Source: Liolophura sinensis
Lineage: Eukaryota; Mollusca; Polyplacophora; Chitonida; Chitonidae
Direction of reading: 5' to 3'
Length of the DNA stretch: 60,000 nucleotides
Assembly: GCF_032854445.1 (NCBI RefSeq)
Contig: NC_088298.1
Span: 12,699,504 to 12,759,503 of the forward strand
Of the stretch, positions 35,501 through 42,192 are shown one piece after another; position 1 is the stretch's first letter, and every line of letters begins with the position of its first letter. Made by a program: the position numbers and the translations under genes. The notes under the pieces were generated by a model. That model ran no database searches. It was not told where the DNA came from and worked only from the letters and a program-made list of their open reading frames with translations.

Positions 35501-37370
35501 TTTCTACCCAGATATATAGATAAGGCCTGTCTATATAATGATTATTAAGGTGTCTTGATGCCCACACAGCCTTTAAACTTGCGGCGTTCAAACTTCATAA
35601 AATTCCTAAAATGTCATAAACTGTACATTGGGAAGGTAAATACCCTGGAAATTTTTGGCGAATACTACACCTATTGATTTTATCAATTTAACATAAACAT
35701 TACATTAAACTAACATGTTACCACGAGTATGTTGAATTATGTCACAGTACTATGTTGCAACAAGAGAATGCATTCTAGCCTTACTTAGACAACATACTTT
35801 CTGATAATGCGATATAGAAGCATTTTTGGTTGCTTTTAAAGACATAGTCCAGACTACATGTATGCCAAGGCTAAGCGAATTTTAGGTATGCAGATTTAAT
35901 TAAGCTTGACAAAGGCTGCAGTTTGAACTTAGGAAATCTTATCACCACTGTCAGCCATTCAGCGTTCATTTTGTATCCCTTTAAAATTTATAGATTATGT
36001 TTTGAGTGTATTGGACACTGCTATCCACATGTATAGCTTTGATTAACTTTGTATATGCTTGTTTTGTAGAGAATCCGTTGTTTGAAGAGAGCCGTCCAGT
36101 ATGGCGAGACGAACTGATTGATCCCTATTGGATCCACGACTCAGGACTCGGAGAAGGCAAAGTCAAGCACCTGGACAATTCAGAGATATCGTTTTGGCGA
36201 CAGCTGCAAGAGAAATACCTAGCGCCTTTGTTAAATGACCCTGACGAGCAAAAGAGAGTGTCAGAAGAGCTGAAGGAACTGAGAAACAAAGTCTGCCTAT
36301 TCTACTTTCTTCTGAACGCCATCTATGTCGTCATCATCGTGACGTTACAGTACGTCCAGACGTCACAAGGTTTGCTGAGAGTGAACGCTACCTGTTACAT
36401 TTACGGGCCGGAGCATCCCGAAGAAATGATGATCGAGCCTCTCAGCGTTATGTTCATGGGCGTCTTCGGTTTGTTACTCTTCATCCAGTTGCTGGCGATG
36501 TTGTTCCATCGTTTGTCCACCTTCCTTCATATCAATGCTGCCACAAAGCTAAGCCACCGTAAAGACAAAGACGATACCGCCAGGAAAATACAGATCGCTA
36601 GGCAGCTCCAGATGCTGCACGACGCGGAAGACGATGACGCCACGTCGGTGGTTACGGAGGGCTCTGGTCAGAAGAAAGGCGGGAGGATCGTGCGGCGTCT
36701 TGCGAAAAGGCAACGTCGGCGACAGTTGACGCATGGAACATTACGAGCCAGATTCATTTCCAACATCCACAAGGTGATAACCACCATGGAAGATGAAGGG
36801 CATACCACAAGGCCTCTGCCGAAAGGTAGGTTTACACGCCGGACAAATAACAAGTTTCAGAACGCCGTAAATCTGCTGAAAGAGGAGAAAGAGGCAACGG
36901 AAAGACTCCGTCAAATTGTCAACTTCATGAGGATGCTATCTGCAAATACACAAAATGAGAGAAACTTGCCTCTACCTAAAAGAAGGTGGCTTAAGGCTTA
37001 CAGAAAAGTTAAGCAATTAAACCGGGAGGCCAAAACATCGCCAGGAGTAGGTGAGGGTCGTTTGCACACTAGGGGAAATAACGTTCATGGAGAGCTTGAA
37101 TACCAGTCGACCTATGGAGACAACGAGGAGATTCCGTTAGGGGGAGATGCTGGTAGTGTATGTTATAGGGATCTGCGAGAATCAAAATCCCATGAACTGA
37201 CCAGCAGCGAGGATGTCGTGAGGGGGCGAGGTTTGGTACAAAGGTTGCGGCATGGCGGCAGGCCTGTCGGTGACAGCTACATGATAAATTCGATGGCTAC
37301 AGTCCATGGGTCAGAACCAGAAACTAGAGCAACCGCAATGTTTGACGAAAACAACGAAGCCCTGTATTAA
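14477..37370 (+). CDS. CHS: Chitin synthase (GT2, metazoan type), 15 exons, one frame break
   Basis: Multi-pass enzyme that polymerises UDP-GlcNAc into chitin at the plasma membrane. Exons: 14477-14509 (or 10552-10584), 21275-21573, 22225-22422, 23668-23863, 25678-26705, 27408-27516, 28718-28875, 29720-29799, 30317-30425, 30729-30885, 31366-31579, 32198-32398, 32961-33358, 33830-34449, 36070-37370. All junctions are GT-AG with matching phases. Discounting one extra G at 34098-34103, the sum is 5,100 nt, or 1,699 residues plus stop. Order: acidic cytosolic N-terminus; about ten membrane segments (about 125-580); catalytic domain with CATMWHE, GDVDF (about 826), EDRW (about 929) and QRRRW (about 966); five-segment cluster; SWGTRE (about 1149); coiled-coil stretch; two more membrane segments; long basic tail. 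No myosin motor exons are seen upstream. Family assignment is very secure; exon 1 is less so. Confidence 0.93.
15715..15840 (-). mobile_element. V-SINE 3' part, antisense, within duplication copy 2
   Basis: Same truncated SINE as at 11770-11913, with slightly different indels. It shows the tail tttgattggtgttttacg, the cattatggtgggaggaaacc block and the cccacgaccatccgcaggtt core, then the same flank acacccaagtaatttgaag. Confidence 0.8.
15845..16335. repeat. 29-30-bp minisatellite, copy 2 (interrupted)
   Basis: About 16 units of the aagaagtaaccagtagagta type, the counterpart of 11925-12836. The array stops at the 3' end of the LINE. One or two residual units (ttaccagtagagtaggccta) reappear at 20100-20130 on the other side, showing that the LINE landed inside the array. 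Confidence 0.8.
16475..16753 (-). pseudogene. LINE ORF2 C-terminal Cys/His tail
   Basis: The minus-strand frame contains GLSALRADLFKYNI, then CHYCNNTCEDTFHFFFIC, the CX2C...HX4C arrangement common after the reverse transcriptase of CR1/Jockey-type elements. It is separated from the thumb region by the nested SINE at 16858-17122. Confidence 0.75.
16858..17122 (-). mobile_element. Full-length V-SINE nested in the LINE
   Basis: Complete element with the tRNA-like head at the right and the ATTT-rich tail at the left. A box tggttcagtcgg and B box gagttcaagtcc are readable on the minus strand, followed by the cgtgggtttcccccgggct core and the tail ending in caatcaaataaata. A 12-bp target-site duplication, cgggaagaagga, flanks it at 16846-16857 and 17123-17134. 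The core resembles the V-domain of V-SINEs, so the RUDI-type mollusc family is the likely match. Confidence 0.93.
17320..18884 (-). pseudogene. LINE reverse transcriptase remnant
   Basis: The minus-strand frame at 18884-18606 gives the linker (RREANTIK, KSYWSIMKSLLGSK). Next come pieces reading RPVSLQPCLSKVLEKVIHKH and SGFKHGDST, broken by frameshifts. The 17871-17320 frame then has ILADDTSLSEE, NAQKTVYLLVSLKKNP, LGIILQHDGKW, IRSTIEYGDILYDN and QRRAALLCTSG. A stop codon replaces Gln of PQGS just upstream. It is homologous to the RT palm and thumb of CR1/Jockey-like LINEs and is non-functional. Confidence 0.88.
19048..19760 (-). pseudogene. LINE endonuclease (APE-type) remnant
   Basis: The minus-strand frame 19557-19048 contains CSIGYRPPNQS, IIMGDFNDRCVDW, SYILDLIITD and MVNLDHCSVF, typical exonuclease/endonuclease/phosphatase blocks. 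The N-terminal part (KLDDAHTLLC, then SETWLGSD) lies in other frames upstream to about 19760, so at least two frame breaks are present. Confidence 0.88.
20170..20310. repeat. Second copy of the old dispersed element tail
   Basis: Matches 12850-12990 nearly base for base (ctctcaaatattttcactttt, gtggtggttttatgggtgg). It belongs to duplication copy 2. Confidence 0.4.
21275..21573 (+). CDS. CHS: Chitin synthase exon 2 (acidic N-terminus)
   Basis: Acceptor ttgtttcacaccag, then PGVFPRGLALPQSGNGHPDE and a very acidic stretch with SDYEPGASECDDE and EEEEEDDQLPAN. Ends in phase 2 at donor GTGAGT (21574). It is cytosolic by the metazoan chitin synthase topology. No catalytic residues lie here. Confidence 0.85.
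22020..22112 (-). mobile_element. Diverged SINE tail fragment in intron 2
   Basis: The stretch tttatttatttgcctattg, then ttgtttaacgatagtggtca and gttttatgggaagaggaaga, has the layout of an antisense SINE tail but differs from family 1. A similar fragment lies at 35284-35400. Confidence 0.4.
22225..22422 (+). CDS. CHS: Chitin synthase exon 3 (first membrane segment)
   Basis: Completes a split Lys and reads RRDLWDVFQVVQKDN, the conserved entry of metazoan chitin synthases (compare WDVFR in insects). The membrane segment VILSVFMFAVVVCSAVTSKL follows. Donor CG|GTGAGT, phase 2. Confidence 0.95.
23088..23266 (+). mobile_element. Old V-SINE fragment in intron 3
   Basis: The blocks gttgatgtccagctcatgct, gtgggaaggtctaccagcaa and cctgcgggtcgttgtgg are recognisable but mutated, and the tail is nearly lost. 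Confidence 0.6.
23668..23863 (+). CDS. CHS: Chitin synthase exon 4 (second membrane segment)
   Basis: Acceptor ttacttttcag. Reads FTCVNNTCVRSNSDGDWALP, then the membrane segment MIWVWAMLICVCGIYFFEFI and the basic KKVKYPKRTT. Donor TTG|GTAAGC, phase 0. NNT is a potential N-glycosylation site in the first extracellular loop. Confidence 0.95.
23934..24142 (+). mobile_element. Degenerate V-SINE in intron 4
   Basis: Contains a mutated head (gtgcaatgacccagaagtct), the core gtgggtttccccagaactct, taatgctagctgccgtcgta and a tail ending in aaatacataaataaataaat. Confidence 0.8.
25678..26705 (+). CDS. CHS: Chitin synthase exon 5 (N-terminal membrane cluster)
   Basis: The longest internal exon, 343 codons. 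It holds about eight membrane segments, SIGWWENYV (conserved in family members), FKVFDTLAFLAQL, YTFVKTACKIMLQ and the exit motif LVWLTWHVWKPKMERLAKTEK-like run up to the split Lys. A loop with RLNSTKT has a glycosylation sequon. Phase 2 donor GTAAGC at 26706. Confidence 0.97.
26935..27020 (-). other. tRNA-like B-box remnant in intron 5
   Basis: ggattcgaactcgcgacc is the complement of a tRNA B box. It is followed by sequence that does not fold into a convincing tRNA here. It is probably the head of a decayed SINE. Confidence 0.3.
27408..27516 (+). CDS. CHS: Chitin synthase exon 6
   Basis: Completes the split Lys, then LFVRPLYCGVFLEQSLLLNR and RRDEQYYKKLERDEHK. This is the linker from the membrane cluster to the catalytic domain. 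Donor AAG|GTATCC, phase 0. Confidence 0.93.
27679..27713 (+). other. G-rich tract in intron 6, possible G-quadruplex
   Basis: Four or more runs of three to five G (ggggtgggggtgggggtgcg, then ggtgggg) within 35 bp, on the sense strand of the chitin synthase intron. Confidence 0.5.
28149..28420. mobile_element. Possible mariner-like fragment
   Basis: tacgaggtacgatcaag and gtctccttcaaaatagtcc look like the end and subterminal part of a Tc1/mariner-type element. No second end or transposase is seen, so the call is tentative. Confidence 0.3.
28353..28434. repeat. 32-bp tandem repeat, 2.5 copies
   Basis: Units atcacacaaatatagataaa + agaaattaccta start at 28353, 28385 and 28417 within intron 6. 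Confidence 0.85.
28525..28643 (+). mobile_element. Degenerate V-SINE 3' part in intron 6
   Basis: Diverged core gtcgtaggtttctcccgggc, then ttctcccaccatacttctgg, cctataagtgaaaaacgtac and a taaataaataaatca tail, about 75 bp before exon 7. Confidence 0.6.
28718..28875 (+). CDS. CHS: Chitin synthase exon 7 (CATMWHE motif)
   Basis: Starts RIAPVDSVRGLTETNPLDPS and carries MIYICATMWHESENEMIQVL, the conserved start of the GT2 catalytic domain in animal chitin synthases. Donor AG|GTGAGA, phase 2. Confidence 0.96.
29030..29200 (+). mobile_element. Dispersed element fragment, third SINE-like type
   Basis: Contains cacatgtggaaaagttc, gccaaaggtgtgtggtttac and ends ttgagcggcgttaaacaaca + atcaacataaata, a typical mollusc SINE-like 3' end. 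The internal part is similar to 880-945. The left boundary is unclear. Confidence 0.5.
29478..29527 (+). mobile_element. V-SINE tail fragment in intron 7
   Basis: Reads atattcttgggtacggcgta, then aaacaccaatcaattaaaaa. Only the tail of family 1 is present. Confidence 0.6.
29720..29799 (+). CDS. CHS: Chitin synthase exon 8
   Basis: Reads LDEDQSARRNATTALGAKDP then DYYEFE, matching the L-DEDQ-AR block after CATMWHE in insect enzymes. Donor GAAG|GTAATG, phase 1. Confidence 0.94.
30317..30425 (+). CDS. CHS: Chitin synthase exon 9
   Basis: Reads HIFFDDAFDAHTDSEFTYRA then NGFVRMMVRVVDVAV. HIFFDDAF is a conserved catalytic-domain block. Donor CA|GTGAGT, phase 2. Confidence 0.96.
30729..30885 (+). 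CDS. CHS: Chitin synthase exon 10
   Basis: Reads AIHGIVDMVLRPPIKTPTPY, GGRLEWTLPGGNKLVAHLKD and ends KRWSQ at donor GTGAGA in phase 0. TPYGGRLEWTLPGG is conserved in the family, close to the donor-sugar site. Confidence 0.96.
31366..31579 (+). CDS. CHS: Chitin synthase exon 11 (GDVDF motif)
   Basis: Reads VMYMYYFLGHQLMD, AENTFLLALDGDVDFNPSAI and DSRVGAACGRIHPIGAG. The DVD aspartates correspond to the metal and UDP-binding DXD-type motif of GT2 enzymes. Donor G|GTAACT, phase 1. Confidence 0.97.
32198..32398 (+). CDS. CHS: Chitin synthase exon 12
   Basis: Reads GPMVWYQKFEYAVSHWLQKS, TEHMIGCVLCSPGCFSLFRG and ALMDDNVMKRYTTTA...VQYDQG. Nearly invariant across animal chitin synthases. Donor G|GTAAGG, phase 1. 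Confidence 0.98.
32672..32937 (+). mobile_element. V-SINE immediately upstream of exon 13
   Basis: Sense-oriented element from ttggttagagcgctagcgc through the core tcgtgggtttcccccgggct to the tail aaacaccaatcaaataaaaa. The first part of the tRNA head is missing. The 9-bp target duplication tttacctcg lies at 32663-32671 and 32938-32946. Only 14 nt separate the right duplication from the exon 13 boundary. Confidence 0.92.
32961..33358 (+). CDS. CHS: Chitin synthase exon 13 (EDRW, QRRRW)
   Basis: Starts GEDRWLCTLLLQQGYRVEYC and contains EGFSEYFTQRRRWTPSTMAN. EDR includes the presumed catalytic Asp, and QRRRW is the polymer-binding signature of processive GT2 enzymes. The first segments of the five-helix membrane cluster follow. 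Donor CAG|GTACTT, phase 0. Confidence 0.98.
33830..34449 (+). CDS. CHS: Chitin synthase exon 14 (membrane cluster, SWGTRE, coiled coil), frame broken
   Basis: Opens LTYAAILSVLYSLVMMLVIV with three membrane segments and ends the cluster at YSLCNLNVVSWG. There the frame breaks. The window reads SWGDKGGKTSS then stop at 34127-34129. With five rather than six G at 34098-34103 it reads SWGTREVKQAPKTD and stays open to donor 34450, including NLCKCLCCPRQTNRHKTALE and INDRLDYIEGHLMDL (probable coiled coil). Phase 1 then fits exon 15. Either a base-calling error or a real frameshift. Confidence 0.93.
35284..35400 (-). mobile_element. Diverged SINE tail fragment in intron 14
   Basis: The stretch tttatttatttatttaattg, ttcaagcaattttcacttgt, acgatagcggcaagttttat and gggtaggaaaccag has the layout of the fragment at 22020-22112. 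Confidence 0.45.
36070..37370 (+). CDS. CHS: Chitin synthase exon 15 (last; two membrane segments and basic tail)
   Basis: Completes Lys and reads NPLFEESRPVWRDELIDPYW, then IHDSGLGEGKVKHL. The membrane segments are KVCLFYFLLNAIYVVIIV and SVMFMGVFGLLLFIQLLAML, as at the end of insect enzymes. A 250-residue cytosolic tail rich in Arg/Lys follows (KRQRRRQLTHGTLRARF, KGRFTRRTNNKFQNAV). Stop TAA at 37368-37370. An AATAAA lies at 37801-37806. Confidence 0.96.
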
Positions 37371-39372
37371 AATATCAGAGAAATGCATGGAATGTCCAAA
37401 TCGTTTAGCAAAACAAAACACCAATAAGTTTCAACAAGAGCAACCTCAACGAACATAACGACTCTCCGTATTGAGGTATTGGAGACATGCATGGAATACC
37501 AAAATCGTAGCACTGTAGTGAAAAGGGAAACCAAAAGTAAAAAAAAAATGACAAACCAATATCTAAGGTGAGGGTTACGTTTAACTGTCTCTTTGTGAAG
37601 TTATATAAGTGGCGTTAACAATGACTTTCTGCACTTAACAACCAATCAAAGTCAGCCAGTCTCAAATGAAACGAAGATGTGACATGAAAGATGATACAAC
37701 ACTCTTAGTGCCTGTGCTGAAAATATGATTTATAACAAAATGGGTCTCATCATGTCGCAGAGCCTAGTGTGGTGCAGCAGATTATGGTAGCAATTTATTG
37801 AATAAATATATACGAAACGGCGAGTTGGAAGTGACCATATATGCTAGATATGTAATGTGTAATCTGTGTGATATCGGTGGTAGCGTCCGTTTAGCGTTTT
37901 GTTTCCGGAACACTGGTAATCTGGAAACAAGAGGAGGTCTCTCGTTATATTATATCCAACTCTACTGAACAACATATAAAACCAGTGCCCTAAAAAATTC
38001 AGATCTTTTGATACATATAGTATAGAAATAATTGATGGACTATATATTTTATCATCCCATCTGCTTAAATCGTTTGTATTAAAGGTAATGCAGTTTTAAA
38101 TAGTCTTTCATCTGAAGTACATATCAATTTAAAGACTATTAAAAATTGTCCAGGAAAATAGTTGCATTTATTTTTGTTTTTAGAATATTTCTAACCTAGT
38201 AAAACCGTCTTAAAAGATTACATTCTACGGTGTCTGTTGTGTCCCAAAACGTATTGGCTACGTTATATCTGTACTTTTTGCCTGACCTAATTCGTTTCAA
38301 GGTCAAATCGGGAAATGCATTCGAACATCCATATGTATATGCATTTTGAATAATGAAATGTAGCAGTTTAATGTGTGTTAAGTAGCAAAAACCTCAGAAA
38401 AGAAAAGGCCACATAGAATAAAATATTCAGATGTATTTTTCTAGGTTAAACAAATTGTAAAAAGAAATTAATCCAATTATTCAATTATTTTCCTGGACAG
38501 TTTTTATTGGTCTTTCATCTAATACAAACTTCATTTTTGGCGTTTTCTTTGTCTTTAACGTTTGCATAACCAACGTAGATCTACTGAGTCCATTACAAAA
38601 ACTTGTTCATTAAGAATCACGTGGTCTATGGTGCAGTCTATGCCGATACCCTCGATATTTGGATATAAGATAAGACGTGTCCCATATACTTTATAACGAA
38701 ATCATGAACGAGTCAAGACAGAGCGTGACACGGGCCAAACGTTTTGTTTTAATAGCGAATATATATAATACCGAAGGTTTTACATCGCCATACATTTAAC
38801 ATGTGATAAAGTCAATACATTACAAACTTGGAATGTTATTCTACACCAAAGTGACGGTCTTAGATGTTTCTGTTTCTGTTGTTTGTTCAGTGATTAACAT
38901 TTAACAAACAATGGACACTACTTTGGGCCATACAACATTATATCATAGTGACTGGTCGGTCCCAAATTACCGTACTGTCAGGGACCGAACAGCCTACACA
39001 ATTCTGTTAAACCCAAGGAATCGTACATTATTCGTTATATATTATAGAATTTGTCTCACATGCTCCAGTCCAGACGACGTCATGAATAAAAACATAGGAA
39101 AGGGCTTGAAAGGGAGATAACTGTCATTCAAACCATGCGTCGCATCAAACAAATAGGGAGTAATGTATATAAGATATATATGTATATGTATGTATAAGTA
39201 CCTCTGACCTAATTTTTAATCTATCTAGCTATCTATCTGGTTACAAATAAACACTACAGATAAAAACACTTGACCGTCGAAATGTTTTTTGACAAGGTTA
39301 GCATGATTGTAATCTTTCATCATTAAGAGTTTAAATAAGGACCCAAACTTCAGTTCGTCTTTACAAAAGATG
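37371..39372. other. 3' flank of chitin synthase, no gene seen
   Basis: AT-rich. Holds a possible polyadenylation signal AATAAA at 37801-37806 and an inverted-repeat pair at 38131-38515. No coding frame with recognisable content. Confidence 0.6.
38131..38515. mobile_element. MITE-like element bounded by 31-bp inverted repeats
   Basis: 38131-38161 (aaagactattaaaaattgtc...) and the complement of 38485-38515 (aaagaccaataaaaactgtc...) agree at 27 of 31 positions, both containing tgtccaggaaaata. The interior of about 320 bp is AT-rich and non-coding. No clear target duplication was found, so element status is uncertain. Confidence 0.5.
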
Positions 39373-39384
39373 AATCAGAAAGTC

Positions 39385-39588
39385 GGGGCTTCTCACCAAT
39401 GCGGTCGCTGTGAGCTCAAGTCCAGCTCATGTTGGCTTCCTCTCCGGCCATGCGTGTCAGCAACCTGCACATGATCGTGGGTTTTCCCCGGGCTCTGCCA
39501 GGTTTCCACCCACCATAATGCTGGCCGCCGTTTAAGTAAAATATTCTTGAGTACGGCGTAAAACACCAATCAAATAAATAAATAAATA
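39385..39588 (+). mobile_element. 5'-truncated V-SINE with target duplication
   Basis: Starts inside the head (ttctcaccaatgcggtcgct), with the B-box region altered to gagctcaagtcc. Core and tail (aaaacaccaatcaaataaat) are present. The 12-bp duplication aatcagaaagtc lies at 39373-39384 and 39589-39600. Confidence 0.92.
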
Positions 39589-39600
39589 AATCAGAAAGTC

Positions 39601-40460
39601 TTGCAACACAGGCCCAAGCTATGAGGATGTACACTGAATTTGTGAAGGTAGAATACGCAATTGCTGAGGCATATATTCAGAAGGCAGAGTGGAAGCGGTG
39701 AAGCTCAGTACTCTCTGCATAAATTATACTGGTAATTGTAATGATAACAAAAAAGGTGCAAAAGGAAAAAAAAAATGAAAAGGAATGTCCTGGATTTGAA
39801 CCCGAGAGGACAAGGTATCACGTACAATGGGACTAGTACTACAGGCCAGCTTTGATCGTGTGCTCATAGTCGAGAGCAAAAAGACAGAAAGAAAAAACTG
39901 TTGCAGGCTTATGTCCGTTCAAAGGATAAACTGGGAAAGTTCACAAGTTTCATGCAGTCTTGCACAAAGTCCGCATGTAAGGCAGATGAGAAACTTTTGT
40001 TTCTGATTTCTTAAAAACTACACAACACAGGGGATAAATACGAGCAGAATGGGAACCAGCGGCCTGAAATGCATCATAATACGCTAAGGTTATGTTAAAG
40101 TTCAAATTTTTGTGACAAATTTCGTTGCATTTCTCATTTCTCATCTTATGTACCTGAGCTCGGTCTACAGGAGTCTAAAACTTTGGAACAATCGGTGCAT
40201 TAATTCTTGAGAAAAAAATTCTAAATTTCGCGAATGCAAAATGGCCGCAAAATCATGTGACTCTGTTCCAAGGCATACCCTAAAATATTCCAAAGTTTCA
40301 TTCAAAGGGAATGGAACTTAATACCCCTTTTAGCGGTAACACAATTTGCTTAGGTTTCATGCAGTCTTACACAAAACCCGTGTAAATTTTGAAAACTGTT
40401 TGGCAATTACGTAGAAACCTAAACATAAGCGGGTCTCAGAAATGTTTTGTTTGATCCAGT
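39601..40460. other. Intergenic, no gene seen
   Basis: No supported coding frame. At 39790-39810 ggatttgaacccgagagg resembles a tRNA B box on the minus strand, without a foldable tRNA around it. Confidence 0.5.
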
Positions 40461-40464
40461 TGCG

Positions 40465-41745
40465 TGCTTTTAAGTTACACTTCTTGGGTAGTGTGGAATA
40501 ACGAGAGCGTTACGTGTCTCTAAGTTACACTGCTTGTGTAGTGTTGATTCACGGGAGTGTTGCGTGCTTCTAAGTTACACTTCTTGAGTAGTGTGGAATC
40601 ACGGGAGTGTTACGTGCTTCTTAGTTACACTTCTTGTGTAGTGTGGAATAACGGGGCGTTACGTGCTTCTTAGTTACACTCCTTGTGTACTGTGGAATCA
40701 TGGGAGTGTTACGTGCTTCTAAGTTACACTTCTTGAGTAGTGTGGAATCACGGGAGTGTTACGTGCTTCTAAGTTACACTTTTGGAGTAGTGTGGAATAA
40801 CGGGAGTGTTGCGTGCTTCTAAGTTACACTTCCTGTGTAGTGTGGGATCACGGGAGTGTTACGTGATTCTTAGTTATACTTCTTGTGTACTATGGAATCA
40901 CAGGTGTCTTGCGCGCTTCTAAGGTAGACTTCTTGAGTACTGTGGAATAACGGGAGTGTTCCGTGCCTCTACGCTACACTTCTTGTGTAGTGTGGAATTA
41001 TGGGAGTGTTATGTGCTTCTAAGTTACACTTCTTGTGTAGTGTGAAATAACGGGAGTGTTACGTGCTTCTTAGTTGCACTTTTGGAGTAGTGTGGAATAA
41101 CGGGAGTATTGCGTGCTTCTAAGTTACACTTCCTGTGTAGTGTGGAATCCCGGGGGCGTTGCGTGCTTCTTAGTTTGACGTCTTGAGTGGTGTGGAATCA
41201 CGGGTGTGTTACGTGCTTCTTAGTTGCACTTCCTGTGTAGTGTGGAATCACGGGAGTGTTACGTGCTTCTACGTTAGACTCCTTGTGTAGTGTGGAATTA
41301 TGGGAGTGTTACGTGCTTCTAAGTTACACTTCTTGTGTAGTGTGAAATAACGGGAGTGTTACGTGCTTCTTAGTTACACTTTTGGAGTAGTGTGGAATAA
41401 CGGGAGTATTGCGTGCTTCTAAGTTACACTTCCTGTGTAGTGTGGAATCCCGGGGGCGTTGCGTGCTTCTTAGTTTGACGTCTTGAGTGGTGTGGAATCA
41501 CGGGTGTGTTACGTGCTTCTTAGTTGCACTTCCTGTGTAGTGTGGAATCACAGGAGTGTTACGTGCTTCTACGTTAGACTCCTTGAGTAGTGTGGAATCA
41601 CGGGAGTATTCCGTGCTTCTAAGTTAGACTTCTTGTGTAGTGTGGAATCAGGGGAGTGTTGCTTGCCTCTTTGTTACACGTCTTGAGTTGTGTGGAATCA
41701 CGGAAGTGTTACATTCTTCTGATTTACTCTCCTTGTGCAGTATGT
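40465..41745. repeat. 50-bp minisatellite with a 300-bp higher-order unit
   Basis: About 25 copies of gtgtggaatcacgggagtgt + tacgtgcttctaagttacac + ttcttgagta, spaced 50 bp (for example 40551, 40601, 40651). The block 40981-41280 is repeated almost exactly at 41281-41580, six units each. The array ends about 185 bp from the stop codon of the minus-strand transporter. Confidence 0.93.
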
Positions 41746-41929
41746 TGCATGTTCAGGAATTGTATTCCTTGTGTGTTATTGAATGCCTGCATAGGTAAAA
41801 CATTATGACCACAAACATCACCGTGAGCATGAACCCGTAATGTGAGTCACACTGACCAACGAAATGTCGACGCCGGGTTGAGCGAGTCATCCAAGTTACC
41901 CTTCCATCTCGCTGACGATTAGTACAAAG

Positions 41930-42192
41930 CTACGTGGAAGCTCCTCTTCTCTCGTGCACTACCAGGGCAATGACGAAGACAACAAGCGCCACGGTTGCTA
42001 ACGCGGCAAACGAGAGAAACATGGCCGCTACTCCCATGAGCTCGGTGAGGGCCCCACTGAGCAAGAAGCCCACGCTTGTGCCCATCATGAACACGGACTG
42101 GACGACGCCCTGAATCTGAGTCTGCCCCTCATCCTTTACCTGGTTACTTAGGTATGAAACAATGGCGCTCCAAACACACGCAAACATCGCAC
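41930..42192 (-). CDS. MFSD6-like transporter exon 5 (last)
   Basis: Acceptor gatctgcttgtag. Completes Gly and reads AMFACVWSAIVSYLSNQVKD, then GVVQSVFMMGTSVGFLLSGA and MFLSFAALATVALVVFVIAL, giving the last two or three membrane segments. Stop TAG at 41930-41932. The 50-bp minisatellite lies directly downstream. Confidence 0.9.
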
